Below are positions 19,664-28,326 of a stretch of 64,000 nt of DNA, one piece after another. The position numbers and the translations under genes were made by a program. Source of the DNA: Sphingobium xenophagum NBRC 107872 (GTDB lineage: Bacteria > Pseudomonadota > Alphaproteobacteria > Sphingomonadales > Sphingomonadaceae). A model generated the notes under the pieces. That model saw only the letters and a program-made list of their open reading frames with translations. It was not told the DNA's origin and did no database searches. Numbering within the stretch: position 1 is the stretch's first letter; every line of letters starts with the position of its first letter. The DNA lies in assembly GCF_000367345.1 (NCBI RefSeq), contig NZ_BARE01000027.1, positions 43,838 to 107,837 of the forward strand. Reading direction: 5' to 3'.

Positions 19664-20517
19664 CCGAGCGCCTGTGTCGTGAGAGAGAAGACTTTGATCG
19701 AGGGGTCTGTCTGCGGCATCGGCCCGCGCACCATGCGCATCACCCGGCCGACGCAGGGCAGGCCCAACTCATCGAGCCAATTGCTCAACGCGCTTTCTTC
19801 CGGCACGTCGAGCCGACAGAAAATCCCGCTGTTCGATCCGAGCCAGTGGGAAATCAGCGCCTTTGCGCCGCCAGTGTCCGGGGCCACCGTCGGCCCGACG
19901 ACATAGCCGCGGCCAAAACGGCGAAACAGGGCAAAGCCCACCGGTTCATTGTCGCGCGTCAGCACCACGCCTTGCGCGCCTGGCACCAAAGCATCCAGCA
20001 GCGTGTCCCGGTTCATGCCGCTCGCCTGCCGCGCCAGATCATGGAGCGTCGGCATGTCCTTCGCCCCCAATGGCCGCACCCGTTCGTCGGGGATGAGTTC
20101 GGCGACCGGCACGGCAAAGGCGGCCCCTTGATGCTGGAACACCGGGCCGACCGGTTCAAAGCCAAGCTTGCGATAGAGCGGCGCGCCCTCATCCGTGGCG
20201 TTGAGCAGGATCGTACGGTCGCCAAGATCGGCCATCACCGCCTCCATCAACCGGCGACCAAGCCCCATGCCCTGCGCTGCCGGCGATACGATGACCATCC
20301 CCAGCGTCGCAGCGTCGGTCCCGTACAGCCACGCCATGGCCGTGCCGATAACCTCTCCGTCACGTTCTGCCACATAACCAAAGCCAAGGCTGAGCAGCAT
20401 GTCCCAATCCTCGATCCGGTGCGGCCATTTCTGTTCGCTGGAAAGCGCGTGCGCAGCGGGCAGATCGTCCACGATCATCGCCCGCAGGTCCACCATCGCC
20501 TCTATGTCTGTCGCCAT
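19660..20517 (-). CDS. GNAT-family N-acetyltransferase, two-domain
   Basis: 285 residues from the ATG at complement 20517 (MATDIEAM), with GGGGAG nine bases upstream. The N-terminal half is a complete GNAT domain, with the acetyl-CoA loop QGMGLGRRLMEAVM and the later FYR-like YRKLGF. The C-terminal half resembles a second degenerate GNAT domain. It is the first gene of the leftward cluster and overlaps gabD by four bases. Acetylation of an amine substrate or intermediate is plausible, with the M20 hydrolase as the reverse step, but this is inference. Confidence 0.87.
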   Translation of the reverse strand: MATDIEAMVDLRAMIVDDLPAAHALSSEQKWPHRIEDWDMLLSLGFGYVAERDGEVIGTAMAWLYGTDAATLGMVIVSPAAQGMGLGRRLMEAVMADLGDRTILLNATDEGAPLYRKLGFEPVGPVFQHQGAAFAVPVAELIPDERVRPLGAKDMPTLHDLARQASGMNRDTLLDALVPGAQGVVLTRDNEPVGFALFRRFGRGYVVGPTVAPDTGGAKALISHWLGSNSGIFCRLDVPEESALSNWLDELGLPCVGRVMRMVRGPMPQTDPSIKVFSLTTQALG

Positions 20518-20723
20518 GCATCTTGCTCCCCGGCGGAAATGGGTCGTCCGCCTGCCCAGATAAGGAATCACTTGGATCGGTATTAATCGGCGTGTCCAAG
20601 CATTGGCTGCTGCCTTCGGCCCGATTTTGGAAGATTATCGCGCAGATTTTCCCCCGCAACTGCAACACATGCCGCGCGCGATCCATATTCTCTCGTCCAG
20701 CCTGCATGAAGGAAAGCTGCGCT

Positions 20724-22196
20724 GTGGACATTTTCAACCCCGATCTCATCGTCTTGCCGCAAGGCAGCAATTTTATCGGGGGACGGCGTGTTGTCGGGCG
20801 CGGACAGGCGATTCCCGTGCGGCGCCCCTCGGACGGGCGGATCTATGCCGATCTCGACAGTGTCGATGATGCGCAGTTGGCGCAGGCGGTCGAGGACGCG
20901 CAGCGCGCCTATAAAAGTAGCGGCTGGGCGCAGACTGACCCGCGCGGTCGGATGCGGGTGCTGCGCCGCTGGGCCGACCTTATTGAAGGCGACATGGAAA
21001 CGATCGCACCGCTGGAGGCGCTTGGCTCCACGCGCATGATCCACGAAATCCGCGCCTGGGATGTGAGCTATACCGCTGAAACCGTTCGCTTCTTTGCCGA
21101 ATGGGCGGACAAGATTGGCGGCGAAGTCGCATCGACCACGCCGGACAAGCTGGGCCTTACCATCCACGAACCCTATGGCGTGGTCGCTGCGATCGCGCCG
21201 TGGAACCTGCCGCTGGTCATGGCCGCATGGAAAATTGCGCCCGCCATCGCGGCAGGCAACAGCATCGTGCTGAAGCCGTCGGAAATGACACCGTTCAGCA
21301 TCGTGCGGCTGGCGGAACTGGCGATCGAGGCAGGCTTGCCCGCCGGCATTTTCAACATCGTTCAGGGTGACGGACGCAGCGTTGGCGATCCGCTGGTGCG
21401 GCGTCCTGAGATCGCCAAGGTCACCTTCACCGGGTCAACTGCGACGGGCGCGGCGATCATGACCGCCTGCGCCCAGACCGGCCCCAAGCCGGTGACGCTG
21501 GAACTGGGCGGCAAAAGCCCGCAGATCATCTTCGCCGATGCAGGCCTGGACAAGGCATCCGCCATCGTCGCGCGCGCGATCACGCTCAATGCCGGGCAGG
21601 TCTGCGTCGCAGGATCGCGCCTGCTGGTGCAGGACAAGGTTGCCGATCAGGTCATCGATCGCATCATGGCGGCCTTTGCGGCGCACAAGCCGGGACCAAC
21701 CTGGGCCAGCGACAGTACGCTTGGCCCGATCATTTCCGATGGCCAGCTCGATCGGATCGACGGTATCGTCCAGCGCGCCGTCACTGATGGCGCACAGGTG
21801 CTTGCGGGCGGTACACGCGCCACGGCGCCGCAGGATGGCAGCTATTTCCTGCCCACTTTGCTGCAAAATGCTGCGCAGCATAGTGAGGCGGTACAGAGTG
21901 AGATTTTCGGACCGGTGCTGACCGTCCAGACCTTCGCCGACGAAGGGGAAGCCTATGCGTTGGCCAATGACAGCAATTATGGGCTGGCCGCGGGCGTCCA
22001 TACCGGCGACCTCAGCCGCGCCCTGCGCGCCACCCGCGCGCTGGAGGCCGGCACTGTCTGGGTCAACCGCTATGGCCGCAGCAACGACTTCATCCTGCCG
22101 ACGGGCGGCTTCAAGCAATCTGGCATCGGCAAGGATCTGGGCCGCGAAGCCTATGTCGCCAATCTCAAGACCAAGGTGGCGCTCGTCGAATTCTGA
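20724..22196 (+). CDS. Aldehyde dehydrogenase (NAD-dependent)
   Basis: 490 residues from the GTG at 20724, chosen because GAAGGAAA lies eight bases upstream and the length then matches the family. An ATG at 20706 is possible; the remainder of the open frame to 20523 is not protein-like. Catalytic blocks: LELGGKSPQI (Glu260) and NAGQVCVAGSR (Cys294), with IAPWNLPLVMAAWK. The sequence is closest in style to betaine/gamma-aminobutyraldehyde or aromatic aldehyde dehydrogenases. It is divergent from the GNAT-gabD cluster, with about 200 bases between, and may share its control. Its stop codon abuts the usher stop directly. Confidence 0.9.
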   Translation: MDIFNPDLIVLPQGSNFIGGRRVVGRGQAIPVRRPSDGRIYADLDSVDDAQLAQAVEDAQRAYKSSGWAQTDPRGRMRVLRRWADLIEGDMETIAPLEALGSTRMIHEIRAWDVSYTAETVRFFAEWADKIGGEVASTTPDKLGLTIHEPYGVVAAIAPWNLPLVMAAWKIAPAIAAGNSIVLKPSEMTPFSIVRLAELAIEAGLPAGIFNIVQGDGRSVGDPLVRRPEIAKVTFTGSTATGAAIMTACAQTGPKPVTLELGGKSPQIIFADAGLDKASAIVARAITLNAGQVCVAGSRLLVQDKVADQVIDRIMAAFAAHKPGPTWASDSTLGPIISDGQLDRIDGIVQRAVTDGAQVLAGGTRATAPQDGSYFLPTLLQNAAQHSEAVQSEIFGPVLTVQTFADEGEAYALANDSNYGLAAGVHTGDLSRALRATRALEAGTVWVNRYGRSNDFILPTGGFKQSGIGKDLGREAYVANLKTKVALVEF

Positions 22197-24848
22197 TCAG
22201 CGCGCCGCCATGCGCTGCACAGTGCCGACATCGATGACGCCCAGCCGCGCCATGCTGCGGGCCTGGCCCAGTTCGACGATCTGCTCGACCTGTGGGTGGC
22301 GGCCCTGCGCCACTTTTAGCCGATAGCGACCGTACCGGACCCGCTCGAAACTGAACATGCCGTCAAACTCCGTGCGCGCGCGATAGGCGCTTGTACCATC
22401 CATCGTCAGCAACTCGATCGTCTCGCCCGCCAGCGCCCGCCCGTTCACCGCCAGCGTCCCTTCGACCGAGGCGGAAGGCGATACGCCCAGTTCGACCACT
22501 TCGTGCAGGCCAGCGCGCGGGGTGACAAGGACGCCGGGATTGCTCGGTATATCGAACGGATCGGAGAGTGATGCTTCGTCCAGCGCAATCTTGATCGGGG
22601 TAGCGGGGCTTAGCCCGTCCAGCTCGATGTCCCGTGCCTCTTCCCCGCGCAACCGGGCGGGTAACGGCAGATCGTTCACCAGTACCCCGACCGGGTCGGC
22701 AAAGGGTGGTTCGCCCGCATCGCGCTGTCCATTGCCGTCCAGATCGCGAAAGGCTCGCACCAGCAATCCGCCGCCCCGTGCCTGAGACGCGGAACGTACC
22801 CGGCCAAACCGTCCGTTTGCGCCTGGGCCTACGCTGAACGTCAGTCCCAGGCCGATCGCCACCGCCCGGCGGCTGTCGCCCGACAGGTTCAGCGTTAGCG
22901 CCGCCGGGCCGAAATCGCGCGCATAGGCCGCATCGATCGCGACCTTTTTCTCGCCCGCCGCATAATTGGCAGATATCTGCACCATGTCGGTTGCCCCCAG
23001 CGCCCGGTTCGCGGTCAGCTGGACCCCCATCAACGTGGGATCGGGCTTCAGCCGCCAATGGACCTCGCCCCGCAACCTCACCTTGCCGGCCCGCCCGCTG
23101 ACCAGCAGCCCGGCTGTCGCACTCTCGCGGGCCATGCCGTCGCTCGACTGGAACCGGCTCCATCCACCCACCAGACTGGCCGCCACGCTGCGTGTCGCAA
23201 CCGACAGGCGGCCATTCGCCTCTACCCCCTGTCCGCTCTGCTGCCGGGTTGATCGCAGGTCGAAATGCAGCGGCAGGATCAGACCGGCTGCATGGACCGG
23301 CCGGTCGAGCGCTACCCCGACATAGGACCGCAGTGCAGGGTCCATCCGTTCGGATCGCAACCCGCGATTATGGACAGCCTCTACCGCTATGCTGGTCTTG
23401 AACAGATCACCGACGACAGAAGCGCGTGTGGCCGATCCGCCGCCCCTGCGGCCTGCCCAGGACACTTCCCCCAGCATTCCACCCAACCCGCCGCGCAGGT
23501 TTAGATGGCCATAATCGGCGCTGCCATCTGATGAGGGCGCGCGTATGATTGCGGCGCCGATCGACGTTCCCCGGCCCAGTCCGTGGTCGACAGCCATGCT
23601 GCCGCGCCATCCCGATGCCGGGGTTTGCCGGCTCTTGCCGAAACGCAGCAGATCATGATTGCCCTGCACGATATTGGTGGACCACCAGGTTTCGCCCGGC
23701 CCCGGCGATTGCGCCGCGATATTATAGACTCGCCGTTCACGTCTGACCTGCCCTTGTGGGCCATAGCGGACGACTTCCAGCACATTGACGCCATGGCGCA
23801 ACGCAATATCGCGAAAGGCATAGCGTCCATTCGCATCCGCCGGGACCACGCGGAGCAATTCGCCGTTGCGATAGAGTTCCGCGTCCCACCCCTGCGGTAG
23901 CAGGCCAGTCAGCGCCACCTTGTCAAATTCGCCAATGGCATCGAGCGGCCGGTTGGTCAGCGCCACGCCGCGTCCGCTGGCTGATCCGGCAACAAGGGGG
24001 ATGGCAAAACTGTCCACATCCCCGATGGCGGCCTGTGTCGCTGCCAACGGCCCCAGCAATTGCCCGTCGGGGTCGGCCCGGTAGAGACGCAGCCGCAAAC
24101 TGTCCGGCATGGCGTTCGCATCCGACGCCAGCCGCGCTTCGGCAGACGCATAGGCCAGTTCGCCCGACGCCAGCATTTCATATCGTGTCGTTCGCACCTG
24201 CGCGCCCTTCGCGTCGCGCTGCCACCCGGCGGCCAATGATGCATCCAGCGCAGGCATGCGCCATAGCCGATAGGGGAAGCGGTGCCTCTCCAGCCCCGCT
24301 GTCTGTGGCTGCGTTTTCGTCGCCAGCCGCTCGGCCGCCGCTGTCCGGCGCAACGCGGCTTCGATGGGCAGCGGCGCGGAGGACGTGATGGTCAGGATCG
24401 CGTTGGTCGTGTCGGCATCAAATGTAACGCCCAGCCATCGGCCCAGCGCCTGGGTATCCACGCACCATCCCGACCGGCTGTCATGAATGTCATTTGCGCC
24501 CAGCCGCATATATTCCGTCCCGAACCGCGCCTCGCCGGTATCGCGGTCGATGGCGATATGCCGCGCCTCGTCAAAAGCCCAACCTTGCGCCCGGCGCTTG
24601 TCCTCGCTCGGCACCACGGCAATCTTCAGTGCGTCGATCACATCGCCCATATCCAGGCAGATGGCATCCTCGACCGTGAAGCCGCGAATGCCGTTGCCGA
24701 CGGACAATGACCCGACCCGCGCATCGAACAACAGCGCGTCGTCGGCGGACAGCAGGGCGGCCGCCGCCATCGCCGGACCCGCGCGCAACAGCAGCAGGAC
24801 CAGCAGGCATGACAGCAAAACACGCCACAGCCGGGGCTGCGCGTTCAT
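22197..24848 (-). CDS. Usher-like outer membrane protein of a chaperone-usher-type fibre system
   Basis: 883 residues with a signal peptide ending AMAAAA. Order: an N-terminal periplasmic domain (about 25-150), a segment with the usher-like phrase AELYRNGELLRV and YAFRDIALRHGVNVLEVVRYGPQGQ (about 310-370), a long beta-barrel region, then a C-terminal part with FRDLDGNGQRDAGE (calcium-loop-like repeat, SdrD B-type) and a carboxypeptidase-regulatory-like beta domain. It differs from classical FimD ushers and resembles the alternative/CS1-like group. It follows the chaperone gene by 24 bases and ends the locus, tail to tail with the aldehyde dehydrogenase without a spare base. Role: secretion and anchoring of the DUF4402 subunits, inferred from order and family. 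Confidence 0.8.
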   Translation of the reverse strand: MNAQPRLWRVLLSCLLVLLLLRAGPAMAAAALLSADDALLFDARVGSLSVGNGIRGFTVEDAICLDMGDVIDALKIAVVPSEDKRRAQGWAFDEARHIAIDRDTGEARFGTEYMRLGANDIHDSRSGWCVDTQALGRWLGVTFDADTTNAILTITSSAPLPIEAALRRTAAAERLATKTQPQTAGLERHRFPYRLWRMPALDASLAAGWQRDAKGAQVRTTRYEMLASGELAYASAEARLASDANAMPDSLRLRLYRADPDGQLLGPLAATQAAIGDVDSFAIPLVAGSASGRGVALTNRPLDAIGEFDKVALTGLLPQGWDAELYRNGELLRVVPADANGRYAFRDIALRHGVNVLEVVRYGPQGQVRRERRVYNIAAQSPGPGETWWSTNIVQGNHDLLRFGKSRQTPASGWRGSMAVDHGLGRGTSIGAAIIRAPSSDGSADYGHLNLRGGLGGMLGEVSWAGRRGGGSATRASVVGDLFKTSIAVEAVHNRGLRSERMDPALRSYVGVALDRPVHAAGLILPLHFDLRSTRQQSGQGVEANGRLSVATRSVAASLVGGWSRFQSSDGMARESATAGLLVSGRAGKVRLRGEVHWRLKPDPTLMGVQLTANRALGATDMVQISANYAAGEKKVAIDAAYARDFGPAALTLNLSGDSRRAVAIGLGLTFSVGPGANGRFGRVRSASQARGGGLLVRAFRDLDGNGQRDAGEPPFADPVGVLVNDLPLPARLRGEEARDIELDGLSPATPIKIALDEASLSDPFDIPSNPGVLVTPRAGLHEVVELGVSPSASVEGTLAVNGRALAGETIELLTMDGTSAYRARTEFDGMFSFERVRYGRYRLKVAQGRHPQVEQIVELGQARSMARLGVIDVGTVQRMAAR

Positions 24849-24872
24849 GGGATATGGACCTGTGGTCTGGTG

Positions 24873-25691
24873 TCAGGGTCGCGCCACGGCTGTTTCGCTC
24901 ACTGCGCCGCCCGCCGCGGGGTCCGTCTCCACGAACCGCACCTTGAGCGGCCCGCTCACCCGCGCCAGCGCGGCCCGGTCCACCGGCAGCATGATGTGCC
25001 GCTGCGCCACTTCCGGATAGGCGGCGATCCCCTTGATCGTGGCGATCGGCGTTTTGCCGTCGGCCTGCATCAATTCCAGCGTCCCATAGACGGATCGGTC
25101 GCCCGCACGCATCAGGTCGACGTCCAGTTGCGCCTGTCCCTCCTGTACGCTCAGACGGGCGTTGTTCAGGCTGGCGCTGCCCTTCGGCTCACCCACGCGC
25201 ACGATGACGGGAATGGTGACGCCGAAAATCGGCGTCAGGCTGATCGACATACCATCAGCGGCAGGTTGCGGCGCGGCGGCATCGGCGACGTCAGGCACCG
25301 CGCGGAACAGCAGGTGCGCGCGATATTCGCCACCCGGCATGGTCGGCGGCACCCGCACGCCGATCCGAACCGTCTGCGACTGTTGCGGCGCCAGCGTGAT
25401 CTTGCGCGGTGCATAAGTGATCAGGTCCAGCGCTGCGGCATCGCGCTGCGACGCAGTGGCCTCATCGACCGATTCGATCGTGCCCTGTTCGGTCATCTTC
25501 CGCAGCACCAGCGATATGCGATATGTCGTCGCCTTGTCGCCAGTATTGTTGACCACGACCTCGCCGCCGCTATTGGCGCCCATGATCAGGCGGGTCGGCG
25601 CGACCAGCAGGTCGCCGGCGGCAGCCTGCGCCATGGTCGGCGTAAGGGCATGGCTGGCGACAATCGCCGCCATCATCATCGTGCGTTTCAT
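24873..25691 (-). CDS. PapD-like periplasmic chaperone (fimbrial type)
   Basis: 272 residues with a signal peptide ending TMAQA. Mature start GDLLVAPTRLIMG is the usual chaperone opening. Two immunoglobulin-like domains follow: GGEVVVNNTGDKATTYRIS, then QSQTVRIGVRVPP and the donor-strand-like FGVTIPVIVRVG. It should bind and cap the DUF4402 subunits in the periplasm before delivery to the usher encoded next. A hairpin lies between it and the preceding subunit gene. Confidence 0.88.
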   Translation of the reverse strand: MKRTMMMAAIVASHALTPTMAQAAAGDLLVAPTRLIMGANSGGEVVVNNTGDKATTYRISLVLRKMTEQGTIESVDEATASQRDAAALDLITYAPRKITLAPQQSQTVRIGVRVPPTMPGGEYRAHLLFRAVPDVADAAAPQPAADGMSISLTPIFGVTIPVIVRVGEPKGSASLNNARLSVQEGQAQLDVDLMRAGDRSVYGTLELMQADGKTPIATIKGIAAYPEVAQRHIMLPVDRAALARVSGPLKVRFVETDPAAGGAVSETAVARP

Positions 25692-25755
25692 ATCATTACC
25701 CCATGTCAGCGGCTTCGTGTCCAGCGGGCCGCAATGGGCAAAGATGACGAAAATA

Positions 25756-25774
25756 GGTTAGCAACTCGCTAACC
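25756..25774 (-). terminator. Attenuator-like hairpin between subunit and chaperone genes
   Basis: GGTTAGC and GCTAACC form a perfect seven-base-pair stem with a five-base loop. On the minus strand the stem is followed by TATTTTC, a short T tract, so it resembles a weak intrinsic terminator. It would let subunit transcripts outnumber chaperone-usher transcripts. Confidence 0.55.
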
Positions 25775-25787
25775 ATGCCGGGTGGGG

Positions 25788-26255
25788 TCAGAAATATTCG
25801 ACCATCACTTCATAACTGCCGGTGTACGCGCCTTCGGGCTGCGCCGCCGACAGGGTCAGCTTGCCGCCGACGCTGAACTTGTTTTTGCGCTTGCCAGGAT
25901 CCAGCACCATCGTCGATTGCGACGCTTTGGGAAGGGCCGTCATGCTTTCGCCACGGCCGTTGGTCAGTTGCGCAGGGGCCAGCATGATGCCGACCATATA
26001 ATCTTTGGGACCGGTGACATAGAATAGCCCGGCCCGCTCACCGCCCAGGCATTGCAGCCCTGCTGAGCAGCGCACAGCGCCAGAGGGCGTCAGCTCTATC
26101 GTGCCGCCGGCAGCGCTGGCGGCGATCGTCCCGAAACTGATGTCTGTGGCCGCCTCGACAATCGGCGCCTGCTTGCGCGTGTCGGCATGGGCCATATGGC
26201 CGGGCAGGGGGGACAGGCTCAGGGCAATCGCCGCCATGGCGGATATTGCACGCAT
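25788..26255 (-). CDS. Secreted DUF4402 domain protein, putative fibre subunit 1
   Basis: 155 residues with a signal peptide ending AHAD. The DUF4402 pattern is visible: TDISFGTI, then GGTIELTPSGAVRC, a C-x5-C pair (CSAGLQC, followed by LG) and the terminal block GAYTGSYEVMVEYF with an aromatic end. GGGAGG lies eight bases before the ATG. This is the shortest and most divergent of three tandem DUF4402 proteins and the closest to the chaperone gene, so it might be a tip or adaptor subunit. That role is inference. Confidence 0.85.
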   Translation of the reverse strand: MRAISAMAAIALSLSPLPGHMAHADTRKQAPIVEAATDISFGTIAASAAGGTIELTPSGAVRCSAGLQCLGGERAGLFYVTGPKDYMVGIMLAPAQLTNGRGESMTALPKASQSTMVLDPGKRKNKFSVGGKLTLSAAQPEGAYTGSYEVMVEYF

Positions 26256-26287
26256 CGCCCCGTCCTCCCTTCGGCATCGGCGTGGGT

Positions 26288-26305
26288 GCGGCGCTTATGC
26301 GCCGC
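26288..26305 (-). terminator. Hairpin between DUF4402 genes 2 and 1
   Basis: GCGGCGC (26288-26294) and GCGCCGC (26299-26305) pair perfectly around a four-base loop in the 65-base gap between two subunit genes. No T tract follows, so it is more likely an mRNA stability or processing hairpin than a terminator. Confidence 0.4.
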
Positions 26306-26320
26306 CCCTGCCGACCGTGA

Positions 26321-26827
26321 TTACTGATAGGAAACCGAAACCGCATATTGGCCCGAATAGGTGCCGGCGGCCTGATTGGCGCCGACATTGAGCGTGCCGG
26401 CAACCTTGAAGCTGCCATCGCCCGTGCCGGACAGGGTCATTGCCGACGTCGTCGTGGCAAGCAACACCGCCATGCTGTTCGATCCGCCATCGGTCAGCGT
26501 GATCGATGGATTGTCGATCGCCACGGTCACGGTCTCATTCGCGGCGCCGACGACGGCAAAGGCGCCCGCGGTGGTCGTGCCGAAGCAGGACAGGCCGCTG
26601 CCGCACACGCGGCTATTGTCTTCGGCGATGGCGACGGTCGCAGCAGCGGCCGACGGCACGATCTTGCCAAAGTCCAGGTCTGACGATTTGGTGACGGTAA
26701 TGGCGCGCAGGATCTTAACCGTCGCATCGCCCGTGGCGGATGCAGCGTGGGCCGGTTCGATCGAGAGCGCAGCGCCCGCAAACAGCATGGCAGTCAGGCC
26801 CAGGGCCTGAACGGATTTGTTGGTCAT
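26321..26827 (-). CDS. Secreted DUF4402 domain protein, putative major fibre subunit 2
   Basis: 168 residues with a signal peptide ending AHAAS. Mature protein: TVKILRAITVTKSSDLDFGKI, a Thr/Ala-rich middle, the C-x5-C pair CGSGLSC followed by FG, and the terminal GTYSGQYAVSVSYQ. The low-complexity Ala/Ser/Thr composition and lack of charged residues are typical of major pilins. Own gap of 135 bases upstream and hairpin downstream suggest separate control of its transcript level. It is my best candidate for the main shaft protein. Confidence 0.87.
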   Translation of the reverse strand: MTNKSVQALGLTAMLFAGAALSIEPAHAASATGDATVKILRAITVTKSSDLDFGKIVPSAAAATVAIAEDNSRVCGSGLSCFGTTTAGAFAVVGAANETVTVAIDNPSITLTDGGSNSMAVLLATTTSAMTLSGTGDGSFKVAGTLNVGANQAAGTYSGQYAVSVSYQ

Positions 26828-26962
26828 GTGATATACCCCTTGGTCAGCGTCGGCATTCCAGCTCCGACAGAGGCATGGATAGGAAATGTCCGTCTATCTA
26901 AGGCTAATGGGCATGGTAAAGCCGCGATTAACCATCGAAATGACCAGGGAATCTACCATAAA

Positions 26963-27472
26963 TTACTGATATTCAAAGCTAATATTATATTGCCCGGCAT
27001 AGCTGCCCGGCGGCGTCCCCGCCGTCACGACCATCTGTCCGCCCACCGCATAGGATGCCCCAGCGGGACTCGCCGTCGCCACAGACCCGGATGGCAACAG
27101 GGTCACCATCAGACTCGCGGCATCCGGTCCCATCATCGCGACTGCCGGGTCGATCGATACGAGCAGTGGCGAGTCTGAGCCGGTCAACCGGAACAGGGCA
27201 GGCTTCCCTTTGCCCAGGCACAGCATTGCGCCGCTGCAATCGGTCCCGCCATCAGGCCGCACCGTCACGATCCCGTCCTGCGCCGCAGGAAGAATACGCC
27301 CGAAATCGAGCGATTCTTCCTGGGTCGCCGATAGCGATCGCAAGATCGTCACCGCCGCGCCGCCGGAGGCGGCATTCGCTGTTTGACCCATGGCAAGGCT
27401 GGAACAAGCCATGGCTCCGGCGAACAGAATGACCCGCATCAAGGGGTATGAAATGATGCTGCCATCCCGCAT
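26963..27472 (-). CDS. Secreted DUF4402 domain protein, putative fibre subunit 3
   Basis: 169 residues with an N-terminal signal (GAMACSSLAMGQTANAAS region). It shows the family pattern: VTILRSLSATQEESLDFGRI, C-x5-C as CSGAMLC followed by LG, and the terminal GSYAGQYNISFEYQ. It is the first subunit after the response regulator gene, with an inverted repeat in the short space between them. It clearly shares ancestry with the other two DUF4402 proteins; the three have diverged well beyond simple recent duplication. Confidence 0.87.
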   Translation of the reverse strand: MRDGSIISYPLMRVILFAGAMACSSLAMGQTANAASGGAAVTILRSLSATQEESLDFGRILPAAQDGIVTVRPDGGTDCSGAMLCLGKGKPALFRLTGSDSPLLVSIDPAVAMMGPDAASLMVTLLPSGSVATASPAGASYAVGGQMVVTAGTPPGSYAGQYNISFEYQ

Positions 27473-27505
27473 TACGCCGTTATGCTCGCGAATTGGTATA
27501 AATAC

Positions 27506-27523
27506 GTAAGCACAAATGCTTAC
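27506..27523. promoter_or_regulatory. Inverted repeat upstream of DUF4402 gene 3
   Basis: GTAAGC and GCTTAC flank a six-base spacer in the 58-base gap between the response regulator stop and the first subunit gene. Its position suits an operator for the FixJ/NarL-type regulator encoded just upstream. It could also be a weak terminator for that gene. Confidence 0.45.
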
Positions 27524-27530
27524 CGCAACG

Positions 27531-28181
27531 TTAAGCCTGTTGTAGCACGGGCGGCGGGCCGTTGTCCGGGCTCAGCGTGGCAAAGCCCGACGCATAGGCC
27601 AGCCGCATGACTTCGGTGAAATTGTCCGCGCCCAGCTTCAGCATGATCTTGGCGCGATGGGCTTCCGCCGTCCTCACGCTTATCGCCATCTGCTCGGCCG
27701 CATCCTTGTTGGTCATACCGCTGACCAGCAGGCGCAGCAGTTCGCTTTCCCGCTCGGTCAGGCTGGCAATGCGCTGCTGCGCTTCGGTATTGGCGCTTTG
27801 GTCATCAAGCACCGTTTTCAATTGGCCAAGGCCAGCCTTGACCGCTGCATAAAGCGTCTGCGGCTGGCACGGCTTTTCCAGATAATCGATCGCGCCCATC
27901 TTCATCGCCTGCACCGCCTGACGGATTTCGCCCCGGCCCGACATCATGATGGTGGGAAATTGGCTGCGCCTCGCTCCCAGCTTCGCGACTGTCTCAAACC
28001 CGTCCAGGCCGGGCATATAGACGTCCATCAGCAAAAGCCCGCCAGCAACCGGCATGGCGTCGAGGAAATCCTGGCCCGACGCAAACATCTCGACATCGAC
28101 CCCCGGCACGATTTCGAGCAGGTCGCGCAACGCGACGCATGTTAGTTCGTCGTCATCGACGACATAAACCTTATGTATCAC
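27531..28181 (-). CDS. FixJ/NarL-type response regulator
   Basis: 216 residues. Receiver domain with acidic DDDE at 9-12, phosphoacceptor Asp53 in LLLMDVYMPGLDG, the Ser/Thr of MMSGRG and Lys of YLEKPC. The C-terminal LuxR helix-turn-helix begins LTERESELLRLLVSGMTNKD (about 140-200). It lies 138 bases after a hybrid sensor kinase and directly before three DUF4402 genes on the same strand, so control of the surface-fibre genes is the simplest reading. Confidence 0.92.
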   Translation of the reverse strand: MIHKVYVVDDDELTCVALRDLLEIVPGVDVEMFASGQDFLDAMPVAGGLLLMDVYMPGLDGFETVAKLGARRSQFPTIMMSGRGEIRQAVQAMKMGAIDYLEKPCQPQTLYAAVKAGLGQLKTVLDDQSANTEAQQRIASLTERESELLRLLVSGMTNKDAAEQMAISVRTAEAHRAKIMLKLGADNFTEVMRLAYASGFATLSPDNGPPPVLQQA

Positions 28182-28310
28182 GTCGACCCCAGCTTGTTAA
28201 ACATTTGTTATACATGCGCGCTAACCCAACTATATCCCGCCATCAAGCGCCGTGATGGGTAAATGCGGCGGCAGGTGTTCCGCAGAGGGACTAAATAGCT
28301 CTAGCCAGCA

Positions 28311-28326
28311 TTTGTAGCGCTACAAA
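28311..28326. promoter_or_regulatory. 16-base perfect palindrome overlapping the sensor kinase stop codon
   Basis: TTTGTAGCGCTACAAA is a perfect palindrome that includes the kinase stop codon and leads into the 138-base gap before the response regulator gene. It could be a protein-binding site controlling the regulator gene, or a short hairpin at the kinase mRNA end. Confidence 0.4.
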
